Positions 34,703 through 43,671 of a stretch of 64,000 nt of DNA are shown one piece after another. Below the pieces are notes generated by a model that saw only the letters and a list, made by a program, of their open reading frames with translations, was not told where the DNA came from and searched no databases. The stretch's first letter is position 1. Every line of letters starts with the position of its first letter. A program made the translations under genes and the position numbers. Where the stretch lies: assembly GCF_016552165.1 (NCBI RefSeq), contig NZ_JACVDA010000007.1, positions 18,908 through 82,907 of the forward strand, in the 5' to 3' direction. The stretch comes from Parvimonas parva (GTDB lineage: Bacteria > Bacillota > Clostridia > Tissierellales > Peptoniphilaceae).

Positions 34703-36398
34703 TTTTTTAAAAAATTTATCGATTATATTTGATTTGTTATTTAAAAAATCATTATTATATTCTGTTAGTTTGATAGTTACATATTTAATGCAGGTTGTAA
34801 TTTCATTTTTATATGTTTATTCGATAAATGAATTTTTTCAAAGTATATATATTTTCTATATGGTTGATAAGAGTAAAATTTTAAATTCATTTTTACTATT
34901 TGCATCTATTGTTTTATTAAAACATATTGTAGATGGAATAAATGTTTTTACTATAAATACTTTTAATAAAAAAATTGTTTCTGTAACAAAATTTTTTATT
35001 ATTGAAAAAATGAATAATGTAAAATATAGTAATTTTGAAAATGTAGATAAGTTAAATTTTATAGATTCGATAAAAAATGTTAGAATGGATTCTATATTAA
35101 TTTTTTATTTGAGTATGTTTTTTTACTATATTCCATATTCTCTTGTTTTAGTTTTTTATTTGTATAAAATTAATTATGTTTTAGCAGTAGCTGGGATGTT
35201 TTTGTTTTTACCGATTTTATGTTCTAAAATTTTTCAAATTAAATACTCTGATAGTTTTGAAGAACAAGTAGTGAATATTAGAAGAAAGTTTAACCTTTTT
35301 ATAGATTATTTTTTTGAAATATCAATTTTAAGAGATATAAAAAGTTTTTGTGCAGAAAATTATTTTATAAATTTGTGTAAATTTCACAGTAAAAAATATG
35401 TTGATGAAAGATATAATTTTCAAAAGAAGATATTAAAAATGGAGATAGTTTTTAAATCAATAGTTTGTATTTTATTTGGTATTATAGTATATATACTAAT
35501 TAACTTAATTTTTAGTAATGTTATAAATGTTGCTACTTTTTCATCAACTTTGATAATAATTTCTGAACTTATTTCAGCTTCAGTTAATTTAATAGTTTAT
35601 GATTCCGAGCTGTTAGTTGAGAATTATTCTTCATTTAAAAATTATTTCAAATTATATTTAGACGAAAGCTATTTTGATTATATTAATAAAGAAAAAGAAA
35701 GTAGCTTGATAAAATTTGAAAATGTTAATTTTAGCTATATAAATTCAAAAATAGACGTTTTGAAAAATTTGAATTTTTCTATAAAAAATGGAGAAAAAGT
35801 TGCTATAATAGGAAAAAACGGTTCTGGAAAAAGTTCTCTTTTTAAATTATTAACAGAGTTGTATTATCCTACAAAAGGTAAAATTTCAAATATTTCAAAT
35901 AATTCTGTTGTTTTTCAAGATTATTGTAAATATAAATTGAATTTAAAAGAAAATATAATTTTATCAGATACAAAAAAAGATTTTGATTTAGAAAAATTTG
36001 ATAATATTTTTAACCTTACAGGATTATCAGAAAAATTTGATGATACTAATGTAGAACTCAGTTTGGAATTTAATGGTATAACACCATCAGGAGGAATGTG
36101 GAATAATATATCAATAGCACGTTGTTTATATAAAGATGCTGAATTATTTTTAATGGATGAGCCTATGTCAAATTTTGATTCAATCAAAGAAAAAGAGATA
36201 TTTGATAAATTAATTGAATATTTTAAAGATAAAACATTAATATTTACAACACATAATTTAGGAATAGCAAAAAAATTTGACAAAATAATTTTAGTTGATA
36301 ATGGAGAAATCGTTGCTGTTGGTAATCATAAAATTTTAATGAAAAATTCTCAGTTATATAAAGAGCTTTTTGAAACACAAAAAGAAATGTATGAGTAG
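34695..36398 (+). CDS. ABC transporter, fused permease-ATPase (peptide exporter), subunit 2
   Basis: The protein is 567 residues from ATG 34695, preceded by AAAGGGG. Membrane domain first, then the ATPase with Walker A GKNGSGKSS, a strongly altered signature PSGGMWNN, Walker B LFLMDEPMSN and a switch TTHN. With subunit 1 it most likely forms a heterodimeric exporter with one degenerate ATP site. No peptidase domain is visible. Confidence 0.87.
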   Translation: MNSFLKNLSIIFDLLFKKSLLYSVSLIVTYLMQVVISFLYVYSINEFFQSIYIFYMVDKSKILNSFLLFASIVLLKHIVDGINVFTINTFNKKIVSVTKFFIIEKMNNVKYSNFENVDKLNFIDSIKNVRMDSILIFYLSMFFYYIPYSLVLVFYLYKINYVLAVAGMFLFLPILCSKIFQIKYSDSFEEQVVNIRRKFNLFIDYFFEISILRDIKSFCAENYFINLCKFHSKKYVDERYNFQKKILKMEIVFKSIVCILFGIIVYILINLIFSNVINVATFSSTLIIISELISASVNLIVYDSELLVENYSSFKNYFKLYLDESYFDYINKEKESSLIKFENVNFSYINSKIDVLKNLNFSIKNGEKVAIIGKNGSGKSSLFKLLTELYYPTKGKISNISNNSVVFQDYCKYKLNLKENIILSDTKKDFDLEKFDNIFNLTGLSEKFDDTNVELSLEFNGITPSGGMWNNISIARCLYKDAELFLMDEPMSNFDSIKEKEIFDKLIEYFKDKTLIFTTHNLGIAKKFDKIILVDNGEIVAVGNHKILMKNSQLYKELFETQKEMYE

Positions 36399-36406
36399 GT
36401 GATTAT

Positions 36407-37033
36407 ATGGAAATAAATACTAAAGATTGTTATGATTTTATATCCTCTTATTATGATGAAGTTTTTTATAGTGAGTTTAATGAAGAAAATTTAATAATAT
36501 CATTAATAATAGATTACTTTATTAAAACGAAAAATCCAAAAGTTGTAAGTGAATTTGGGACAGGGAGCGGTTACTGGTTAAAAAATTTCTTAGAAAATAA
36601 TGTAGAAAATATTTTTGCTTTTGATTGTTCTGAAAAAATGCTAAATATATGTAAAATAAAGTTTAAAGATACTAACATTAGTTTTAAAAATATAGATTTT
36701 ACAAATACAAGTTTATTAATAAAAAATGATTTAATATTAACCGCTTTTTTCTTTGATGCTATAGATATTAAACATTTTGAAGATGTGATATTTGGAATAA
36801 AGAGTTCTTTAAATGATGGGGGAATTTTTATTTTTGTTGATAATGTTCCTACTGATTCAAAAGATTTTCAAGAACTTATATTAAGTGAAAATTGGGCAGG
36901 AAAGAACATTAATTGTAAATATAACTTATATAGCTTTGAATTTTTAATTGAAACATTCAAAAAATTTAATTTTGATATTATTTTTAAAGTAAAAATAGGT
37001 TTTGATATTCAAATATTGGTATGTAAAAAATAA
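36407..37033 (+). CDS. Class I SAM-dependent methyltransferase of the RiPP cluster
   Basis: This 208-residue protein has motif I VVSEFGTGSGYWLKNFL, FAFDCSEKML (motif II) and a late GGIFIFVDNVP strand. It starts 8 bp after ABC subunit 2 with the same junction sequence (TAGGTGATTAT) as between maturase and ABC 1. It probably methylates the precursor or a free metabolite; the target is unknown. Confidence 0.8.
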   Translation: MEINTKDCYDFISSYYDEVFYSEFNEENLIISLIIDYFIKTKNPKVVSEFGTGSGYWLKNFLENNVENIFAFDCSEKMLNICKIKFKDTNISFKNIDFTNTSLLIKNDLILTAFFFDAIDIKHFEDVIFGIKSSLNDGGIFIFVDNVPTDSKDFQELILSENWAGKNINCKYNLYSFEFLIETFKKFNFDIIFKVKIGFDIQILVCKK

Positions 37034-37464
37034 CAAATAAAGTGATAAAGAGAATGGTAAAAGAATTTAAGATAAAGCTAAAAAATTTTCTAAAAGTGTA
37101 ATATATGTATTGATTTTTTAGAGTGAAAAATTTAAAAGGATATTTGTAAATGATGTGAGACTTTTTTAGAGAAAAAATAGTATTAATTTGGTAAAATAGT
37201 TGTAGATTAAACTCCAGCTATTTTTTGGGTCAATTACTATTATACCTCTTTGAGATGTTTTTTTATATACCTACCGGCTAACTTAATTTTACAATATGCG
37301 GTGTTTTGAATAGAAAGAGTATTAGTCAACCTTATTTTTATAAAATAATTTATTAAAATATACTTTGTTACTTTTGGAAAATGAAAAATTGGATAAATTT
37401 TTACATTATGTTTAGAAAAAAATGTTGCTAAAATTTTTCAAATATTTTATCTATTTAAATTAAT
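37034..37464. other. Non-coding stretch after the RiPP cluster
   Basis: About 430 bp with no ORF or ribosome site. An oddly GC-richer patch near 37225-37310 (GGGTCAATTACTATTATACC, then CTACCGGCTAACTTAATT) is unlike the flanks and may be a relic of a mobile element. I cannot identify it. Confidence 0.4.
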
Positions 37465-37493
37465 TTGACTTAAATTATTTTTTATGGTATAAT
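37465..37493 (+). promoter_or_regulatory. Promoter of veg
   Basis: TTGACT at 37465-37470, 17 bp, TATAAT at 37488-37493. Confidence 0.85.
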
Positions 37494-37514
37494 ATATAAA
37501 AGGACGGTGCTGTT

Positions 37515-37754
37515 ATGAATACAAAAGAAAAGTTAGCAATGATTAAAAAAGTTTTGGGAAACAACATTGGGAGAAAGGTATCGCTTACTATAAGAAGAAG
37601 TAAAGAAGAATATGTTGAGATTAAGGGAGTAATTGAAGATGTGTTTATATCGTTTTTTACTGTTGAGGTTGAAACTGAGGAACAAAAAAAAAGAACTGTT
37701 TCATATTCTTATTTTGATGTTTTAACATCACAAGTGAGTTTAAAGGCAAGTTAA
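37515..37754 (+). CDS. veg: Veg family protein
   Basis: This 79-residue protein matches Veg: NIGRKVSLTIRRSKEE in the first half and RTVSYSYFDVLTSQVSL at the C-terminus. B. subtilis Veg is a highly transcribed small protein that affects biofilm gene control. It has its own promoter and terminator here, so it is monocistronic. In B. subtilis veg lies beside other genes, so the position next to pot genes is local. Confidence 0.88.
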   Translation: MNTKEKLAMIKKVLGNNIGRKVSLTIRRSKEEYVEIKGVIEDVFISFFTVEVETEEQKKRTVSYSYFDVLTSQVSLKAS

Positions 37755-37767
37755 TATGTATCTAATT

Positions 37768-37797
37768 AGAGCTTTGAGTTTTCAAAGCTCTTTTTTT
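37768..37797 (+). terminator. Terminator of veg
   Basis: AGAGCTTTGA-GTTT-TCAAAGCTCT followed by T residues. Confidence 0.9.
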
Positions 37798-37924
37798 ATT
37801 GCAAAACATTGCGGGAGTGTTAGGGGATAATGATTTTTAATTATGGCATTAGAAAAAAATTAAAAAAATTTGTTTAATATTTTAAAATTTTTATAAAAAA
37901 TTTTAAATTTTTAATAAAAATCTA

Positions 37925-37952
37925 TTGAATAAAGATTTATTTGTGATATAAT
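37925..37952 (+). promoter_or_regulatory. Promoter of the pot operon
   Basis: TTGAAT at 37925-37930, 16 bp, TATAAT at 37947-37952. Confidence 0.7.
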
Positions 37953-37957
37953 ATTTA

Positions 37958-37992
37958 TTGTTTAATATAGAGATATTATTTGTTTAATATAG
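37958..37992 (+). promoter_or_regulatory. Twin direct repeats, candidate operator of the pot regulator
   Basis: TTGTTTAATATAG occurs at 37958-37970 and 37980-37992, 22 bp apart (two helical turns), just downstream of the -10 box. A third partial copy (TTGTTTAATAT) lies at about 37870. Placement suggests autoregulation by the XRE-cupin gene that follows. Confidence 0.5.
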
Positions 37993-38015
37993 TGTTATAA
38001 AAGAGGGAAATAAAA

Positions 38016-38558
38016 ATGGATATTGGTGAAAAGATAAAAAATTTAAGAACCATTTTAGGACTTACTCAAGAAGAACTTGCAGAGAGAGCAGAGCTTACAA
38101 AAGGCTTTATTTCTCAGCTTGAAAGAGGACTTACTTCTCCTTCAATCAGTTCTTTGGAAGATGTTTTGGAGGCTCTTGGTACAAATATTTCTGACTTTTT
38201 TAAAGAAGAAAAGGAAGAAAAATTTGTTTTTCAAAAAATTGATGCTTTTGAAACAATTTTTGAAAATGGAAATAGTAAATTAGAGTGGATTGTTCCAAAT
38301 GCACAAAAAAATGCAATGGAACCAATAATTATAACTTTGAATGAAAATAAAAGTTTTTCAAGAACTTACGAGCCTTTTGAGGGTGAGGAGTTTGGATATG
38401 TTTTGAAGGGAAAAGTTGAACTTCATCTTGGAGCTAAGGTTTATGTTTTAACAGAGGGTGAATGTTTTTATACAAGTGGACAATTTGAAAGAAGTATAGT
38501 GAATTTGTCTAAAAAAGAATCTAAGGTGTTATGGATTACAAATCCACCAAGTTTTTAG
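38016..38558 (+). CDS. XRE-family regulator with cupin domain (polyamine-type)
   Basis: This 180-residue protein has an N-terminal helix-turn-helix (IGEKIKNLRTILGLTQEELAERAELTKGFISQLERG) and a C-terminal cupin sensor (FEGEEFGYVLKGKVELHLG, EGECFYTSGQFERSIVN). Such regulators (PuuR type) sense small metabolites. It is 9 bp upstream of potA, so it probably controls the operon. Confidence 0.9.
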   Translation: MDIGEKIKNLRTILGLTQEELAERAELTKGFISQLERGLTSPSISSLEDVLEALGTNISDFFKEEKEEKFVFQKIDAFETIFENGNSKLEWIVPNAQKNAMEPIIITLNENKSFSRTYEPFEGEEFGYVLKGKVELHLGAKVYVLTEGECFYTSGQFERSIVNLSKKESKVLWITNPPSF

Positions 38559-38567
38559 GAGGTATTT

Positions 38568-39617
38568 ATGGGAAATCATGCAGTTGAGTTAGTTAATATA
38601 AATAAAAGTTTTGGAGATAATATTGTTCTTGATGATATAAATTTATATATCAGAGATAAGGAGTTTTTAACTCTTTTAGGACCTTCAGGTTGTGGAAAGA
38701 CTACAACTTTAAGACTTATTGGAGGATTTGAAACTCCAACAAGTGGAAAAATTTTATTTGAGGGGAAAGATATTTCAAATGTTCCTCCTTATGAAAGGAA
38801 TATAAATACAGTTTTCCAAAAATATGCTCTTTTTCCCAATATGAATGTTTATGAAAATATTGCTTTTGGTCTTAGGATAAAGAAAATGTCTGAAAGTATT
38901 ATTAATGAAAAAGTAAAGGAAATGTTAAGACTTGTAAACTTAAAAGGTTATGAAAAAAGGTCTATTTTATCTTTAAGTGGTGGACAACAACAAAGAATTG
39001 CAATAGCAAGAGCTTTAGTAAATGAGCCTAAAGTTTTACTTTTAGACGAACCTCTTGGTGCTTTGGATTTACAACTTAGAAAAGATATGCAAGTTGAACT
39101 TAAGAATATTCAAAAAAGAGTTGGAATTACATTCGTTTATGTAACTCATGACCAAGAAGAGGCTCTTACGATGAGTGATACAATTGTAGTTATGAATGAC
39201 GGTAAAATTCAACAAGTTGGAACTCCGATAGATATTTACAATGAGCCTAAAAATGCATTTATAGCATCATTCATTGGTGAAAGTAATATTTTAGACGGAG
39301 TTATGAATGAAGATTTTGTTGTTAGTTTTTCAAATAGAAAATTCAAATGTGTTGATAAAGGATTTTTACCAAATGAAGAAATTGATGTAGTAATTCGTCC
39401 TGAAGATTTAGAACTTGTTGATGAAGAAAACGGAATGTTGGTTGGTGTTGTAAAATCTGAAATTTTTAAAGGCGTTCACTACGAGATTTTAGTAGAAGTT
39501 GATGGCTTTGAATATATGGTGCATTCAACAATTAACAAACCTATTGGTTCAAAGGTTGGACTTAGAGTTACACCTGATAATATTCATATTATGAAAAAAG
39601 GAGCGAAAGAAGTATAG
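38568..39617 (+). CDS. potA: Spermidine/putrescine ABC transporter ATPase
   Basis: This 349-residue protein has Walker [10 protein letters not shown] (39-47), Q-loop [13 protein letters not shown], signature [15 protein letters not shown], Walker [13 protein letters not shown] and switch VTHDQEEAL. The C-terminal TOBE part follows ([19 protein letters not shown]). It energises polyamine import. AGGAGG precedes ATG; its stop directly abuts potB. Confidence 0.95.
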   Translation: MGNHAVELVNINKSFGDNIVLDDINLYIRDKEFLTLLGPSGCGKTTTLRLIGGFETPTSGKILFEGKDISNVPPYERNINTVFQKYALFPNMNVYENIAFGLRIKKMSESIINEKVKEMLRLVNLKGYEKRSILSLSGGQQQRIAIARALVNEPKVLLLDEPLGALDLQLRKDMQVELKNIQKRVGITFVYVTHDQEEALTMSDTIVVMNDGKIQQVGTPIDIYNEPKNAFIASFIGESNILDGVMNEDFVVSFSNRKFKCVDKGFLPNEEIDVVIRPEDLELVDEENGMLVGVVKSEIFKGVHYEILVEVDGFEYMVHSTINKPIGSKVGLRVTPDNIHIMKKGAKEV

Positions 39618-40445
39618 ATGAAATTTAAGAGGTTTGCATATCCATACGTTGTATGGTTAGTAATTTTTATTGTTGTTCCTCTAGTTTTCATAGCAAAGTA
39701 TTCCCTTGACTATGGTGGAGAAAATTTTATTTTTTCAATGGAACATTATCAAAGATTTTTTAATCCTACTTATCTAAAAGTTTTGTTAAGGTCTTTAAGA
39801 ATGGCTGTATTATCCACTATCTTATGTCTTTTAATCGGCTATCCTTTTTCATATTTTATAACAAAGTTTAAATTAAAAACTAGAAATATGATGATTTTGT
39901 TGGTGGTAATTCCAATGTGGATGAACTTTTTACTTAGAACTTATTCTTGGATTAGTATTTTAAGTAAAAACGGTCTTTTAAACTCTATTTTAAAATTCTT
40001 TGGGTTGCCAACATTAAATCTTATGTATTCAAATACGTCAATTTTAATAGGTATGGTTTATAACTTTTTACCTTTTATGATTTTACCTATTTATACAACT
40101 TTAATTAAGATTGATAAGGACTATATTGAGGCATCTCACGATTTAGGTGCAAATAGGGTGAAGACTTTTACAAAATTGATTTTTCCAATGAGTTTGCCGG
40201 GAGTTATTACAGGGATAACTATGGTTTTTATTCCTGCGATTTCAACTTTTGAAATATCTGCTCTTTTGGGTGGAAACAAGGAAAATTTAGTAGGAAATAT
40301 AATAGAACAACAATTTAGAGTAACAGGAAATTGGAATTTTGGGTCAGCTATGAGTATGGTACTTTTGGTTATGATTTTAGTTTCACTTTTCGTTATGAAT
40401 AAGTTTGACCCAGAGTATTCAAAAGAGGTGGAAAATGGGAAATAA
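39618..40445 (+). CDS. potB: Spermidine/putrescine ABC transporter permease
   Basis: This 275-residue protein has six membrane helices. The EAA loop that contacts PotA is EASHDLGANRVKTFTKLIFPMSLPG. It starts one base after potA and overlaps potC by 11 bp. Confidence 0.93.
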   Translation: MKFKRFAYPYVVWLVIFIVVPLVFIAKYSLDYGGENFIFSMEHYQRFFNPTYLKVLLRSLRMAVLSTILCLLIGYPFSYFITKFKLKTRNMMILLVVIPMWMNFLLRTYSWISILSKNGLLNSILKFFGLPTLNLMYSNTSILIGMVYNFLPFMILPIYTTLIKIDKDYIEASHDLGANRVKTFTKLIFPMSLPGVITGITMVFIPAISTFEISALLGGNKENLVGNIIEQQFRVTGNWNFGSAMSMVLLVMILVSLFVMNKFDPEYSKEVENGK

Positions 40446-41211
40446 ATTTAGAAAATTTTATATTTCATTAGTATTTTTATTTATATATGCGCCAATTTTT
40501 GTGCTTATATTATATTCATTTAATGATTCTAAACTTCGTGGTTCTTTTACCGGGGTAACATTTAAATGGTATGTTGAATTGTTTAATGATAGAGAAGTTT
40601 TATCTGCTCTTTATTACACAGTTTTGATTGCTGTTTTGACTACAATAATAGCAACATTCATAGGAACAGTTGCATCTATCGGGATATACTATATGAAAAA
40701 AAGTGAAAAGTTTGTAGTTTTAAATCTTAACTATATTCCGGTTTTAAATCCGGATATAGTAATAGCTATTTCTCTTATGGTACTGTATAAGGTATTTAAT
40801 ATTGACTATGGTTTTTCAACATTGCTTTTATCACATATCGTTCTTGCAACGCCTTATGTAATATTATCCGTTTATCCTAAGATGAAACAGATGAATAAGT
40901 TTTTACCCGAGGCTGCAATGGATTTGGGTGCTACACCTTTTTATGCTTTAAGAAAGGTGATTTTACCAGAGATAAAGCCGGGAGTTTTTGCCGGTGCTTT
41001 ACTTGCGTTTACACTTTCATTAGATGATTTCGTTATTGCGTATTTTAATAGTGGAAATGGTGTTGTAAACTTGAGTACACAAATCTACTCTATGGCAAGA
41101 AAAGGAATCAATCCTTCAATAAATGCATTATCAACATTAATGTTTATTGCAATGCTTGTTCTTTTACTTATCATAAATAAGAAAAGTGAGGACGGTGTAC
41201 TATATGACTAG
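40435..41211 (+). CDS. potC: Spermidine/putrescine ABC transporter permease
   Basis: The protein is 258 residues from ATG 40435 with AAGAGGTGG upstream; an earlier in-frame start at 40405 lies inside potB. Six membrane helices with the EAA loop EAAMDLGATPFYALRKVILPEIKPG. The end overlaps potD by 8 bp. Confidence 0.93.
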   Translation: MGNKFRKFYISLVFLFIYAPIFVLILYSFNDSKLRGSFTGVTFKWYVELFNDREVLSALYYTVLIAVLTTIIATFIGTVASIGIYYMKKSEKFVVLNLNYIPVLNPDIVIAISLMVLYKVFNIDYGFSTLLLSHIVLATPYVILSVYPKMKQMNKFLPEAAMDLGATPFYALRKVILPEIKPGVFAGALLAFTLSLDDFVIAYFNSGNGVVNLSTQIYSMARKGINPSINALSTLMFIAMLVLLLIINKKSEDGVLYD

Positions 41212-42238
41212 AAAAAATTTATTTTTAAAAATACTTTTCTCATTTTGTATGATTTTTTTACTTTCCTCTTGCAGTAAAAGAGAAGGTAATGTTGTAAATA
41301 TGTATAACTGGGGAGAATATATCGACAAAGAAGTTTTAGATGAATTTACCAAAGAAACAGGTATAAAAGTTAATTACGAAACTTTTGTTACCAATGAAGA
41401 TATGTACTTAAAGATAAAGCAAGGAGGAAGTAATTACGATATAGTTGTTCCTTCTGATTATATGATTGAAAAAATGATTAAGGAAGATATGCTTGAACCG
41501 ATTGATAAGAGCAAAATTTCAAATTATGGAAATATTGATGAAAAGTTTTTGAATAAAAAATATGACCCTGAATCAAAATATTCAGTTCCTATGTATTGGG
41601 GAACTTTGGGAATTTTGTATAATAAAAATTTAGTTGACGGGGAGATTACTTCTTGGAGTGATTTGTGGAGTGAAAAACATAAAGATAAAATTGTTATGCT
41701 AGACAGTTCAAGAGATAGCTTAGCAGTTGCCCTTTTAAAAAATGGATTTTCAATGAACTCAAGAAATAAAAAAGAATTAGAAATTGCAAAAAAAGATTTA
41801 ATAGAACAAAAAAAATCAATACTTGCATATCTTGTTGATGAGACAAAAGATAATATGTTAGCTGAAAATGCTGCAATTGCTGTGATGTACTCTGGAGATG
41901 CAACAGAATTGTTAGATGCAGATGAAAAGTTTGAGTATGTAACACCAAAAGAGGGAACTAACCTTTGGTTTGACTCAATGGTAATTTTAAAAGATTCTAA
42001 AAATAAAGAAAACGCACATAAGCTAATTGATTTCTTAATCAGAAAAGAAATTTTGAAAAAAAATATGGAATACACATATTATGCCGTTCCAAATCAAGAA
42101 GTAATAGGTGAAAATGAATTGGTAAAATCAATATCTGAAATAGATGATGAATATTTCAAAAAAATGGAAGTATTCAAAGACCCATCAGACTTTGTAAAAG
42201 AGTACGACAACATTTGGACAGACGTAAAAGCAGACTAA
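41204..42238 (+). CDS. potD: Spermidine/putrescine-binding lipoprotein
   Basis: The protein is 344 residues from ATG 41204. A lipoprotein signal (ILFSFCMIFLLSSC) places the lipidated Cys at 23. The mature part starts NMYNWGEYIDKEVLDEFTKETG, the PotD/PotF signature, and keeps YDIVVPSDYMIEKM, YSVPMYWGTLGI and WFDSMVILKDSKN. It captures polyamines outside the membrane for PotABC. Confidence 0.94.
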   Translation: MTRKNLFLKILFSFCMIFLLSSCSKREGNVVNMYNWGEYIDKEVLDEFTKETGIKVNYETFVTNEDMYLKIKQGGSNYDIVVPSDYMIEKMIKEDMLEPIDKSKISNYGNIDEKFLNKKYDPESKYSVPMYWGTLGILYNKNLVDGEITSWSDLWSEKHKDKIVMLDSSRDSLAVALLKNGFSMNSRNKKELEIAKKDLIEQKKSILAYLVDETKDNMLAENAAIAVMYSGDATELLDADEKFEYVTPKEGTNLWFDSMVILKDSKNKENAHKLIDFLIRKEILKKNMEYTYYAVPNQEVIGENELVKSISEIDDEYFKKMEVFKDPSDFVKEYDNIWTDVKAD

Positions 42239-42246
42239 TAAACAAC

Positions 42247-42276
42247 AAAGGCTATTGAGTTTTCAATAGCCTTTTG
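42247..42276. terminator. Bidirectional terminator between potD and the M42 peptidase gene
   Basis: AAAGGCTATTGA-GTTT-TCAATAGCCTTT, a 12-bp perfect stem with T runs on both strands between convergent genes. Confidence 0.9.
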
Positions 42277-42278
42277 AA

Positions 42279-43304
42279 TTATCTGTTTAATAAATATTCT
42301 AACATTAATCTGTATGTGTTTTCTATTCCTAGTATATGAGTTCTTTCATAGCTATGGCTTGCGTCAACTCCTGGTCCGATTAAAGCACAACGAATATCAT
42401 GTCCTGCTCTTAGTGCAGCCGTTGCATCTGAGCCGTAATGTGGGTAAATGTCGATTCTATAATCGATATTATTTTTTTCAGCAATAGCTCTTAATTTGTT
42501 TCTCATTCCTAAGTCATAAGGTGTTGAGGAATCCATTGCGCAGATTGTTACAGCTTTTTCGTCTGATGCTTGTCCGACTCCCGGAGCTGCCATATCTACA
42601 GCGAAGAATTCAACAGTATTTTCTGGAATGAAACTTGATCCATGTCCGATTTCTTCGTAATTGCTTACGAAGAAGTTAATTGTATTTTTTAATTTGATTT
42701 TATTTTCTACAATATGTTTTGCAAGTCCCATCATACTCGCTATACAAGCCTTGTCGTCTAAATGTCTTGATTTAATAAATCCTGATTCATAAATTCTGCA
42801 TCTTGGGTCAAGACAGATGAAATCGCCAACAGAAATTCCAAGTTTTTTTACATCTTCTGCTGTCTTAACGTCTTCATCAATTCTGATTTCCATATTTTTG
42901 ATTGAACGAGTTGCTGTTGTTGTAGTATCATAAACGTGAACTGACGCCTCGTTGTAAAGTGCAGTTCCTGGAATTAATTTTCCGTCATAAGTTTTTATAA
43001 ATACATTTTCAGTTTCAACACTTGTTGGAGAAAAACCACCAACTAAACTAAAAGCTAAACGTCCATTTGCTTTTATTTCCTTAACCATTAAGCCCAATGT
43101 ATCAACATGTCCTGAAAAAGTTATAGCCTCTTTTTCTTCTCCTTCGATTGTAGCGATTAAAGCATTTTTATTTGTTCTTCTTGTAGGAATATTTAATTCT
43201 TTAAATTTTTCTTCCATAAAACGAATTGCATCTTCAGTATCTCCTGTCGGACTGTAAATATTTAGCAATTCTTCTAATAAATTTGTAACATAATTTCTAT
43301 CCAT
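42279..43304 (-). CDS. M42 family aminopeptidase (glutamyl aminopeptidase type)
   Basis: The protein is 341 residues from ATG at 43304, with GGAGG upstream. Dinuclear metal ligands are in FSGHVDTLGLM, SRHLDDKACIASM, VSNYEEIGHG, AVDMAAPG and ASHSYERTH. M42 enzymes trim N-terminal residues from peptides and form large tetrahedral assemblies. It fits a peptide-fermenting lifestyle with the C69 and M17 enzymes nearby. Confidence 0.92.
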   Translation of the reverse strand: MDRNYVTNLLEELLNIYSPTGDTEDAIRFMEEKFKELNIPTRRTNKNALIATIEGEEKEAITFSGHVDTLGLMVKEIKANGRLAFSLVGGFSPTSVETENVFIKTYDGKLIPGTALYNEASVHVYDTTTTATRSIKNMEIRIDEDVKTAEDVKKLGISVGDFICLDPRCRIYESGFIKSRHLDDKACIASMMGLAKHIVENKIKLKNTINFFVSNYEEIGHGSSFIPENTVEFFAVDMAAPGVGQASDEKAVTICAMDSSTPYDLGMRNKLRAIAEKNNIDYRIDIYPHYGSDATAALRAGHDIRCALIGPGVDASHSYERTHILGIENTYRLMLEYLLNR

Positions 43305-43355
43305 AAAAACCTCCAAATTTGTTTGATATATATATTATACATTAATATAATTAAA

Positions 43356-43384
43356 TTGACAATAAGGCCTCTAAGTGATATACT
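43356..43384 (+). promoter_or_regulatory. Promoter of a small membrane protein gene
   Basis: TTGACA at 43356-43361, 17 bp, TATACT at 43379-43384. Confidence 0.75.
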
Positions 43385-43411
43385 TTAGCTGATTTTAAAA
43401 AAGGAGATATT

Positions 43412-43648
43412 ATGAATATATTAGCAAGTAAAAAGTTTAATTTAATCATAAATGTACTGATAGTTTCGATTTGTATTGCAATGTTAATATTTTTTAAGTT
43501 TGGAATTTTTGAAAAAATCTTAATTTCCATGATTTTAATTTTGAAATTATTAAGTATTTTAGATTATTTTAAAAAACAAAGGGAAGAATTGAAAAAAGAG
43601 ATTAATAAAAATAGCAAAAAAGGTAAAAAGAAAAAGGGAGTAAAATAA
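43412..43648 (+). CDS. Small hypothetical membrane protein, 78 residues
   Basis: AAAGGAG precedes ATG 43412. Two hydrophobic segments (about 10-30 and 34-50) are followed by a strongly basic tail (KKQREELKKEINKNSKKGKK) ending in Lys repeats. It has its own promoter and terminator. No family recognised. Confidence 0.6.
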   Translation: MNILASKKFNLIINVLIVSICIAMLIFFKFGIFEKILISMILILKLLSILDYFKKQREELKKEINKNSKKGKKKKGVK

Positions 43649-43658
43649 TACTCCCTTT
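43633..43658. terminator. Bidirectional terminator
   Basis: AAAGGGAGTA-AAATAA-TACTCCCTTT, lying across the stop of the small membrane gene and just after the C69 gene on the other strand. Confidence 0.8.
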
Positions 43659-43671
43659 AAATTTCAAATTT

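Noticed and set aside
37225..37310. Possible insertion-sequence end after the RiPP cluster
   Set aside because: The patch looks different from its surroundings, but I found neither inverted repeats nor a transposase reading frame, so I list it only as an unexplained stretch.
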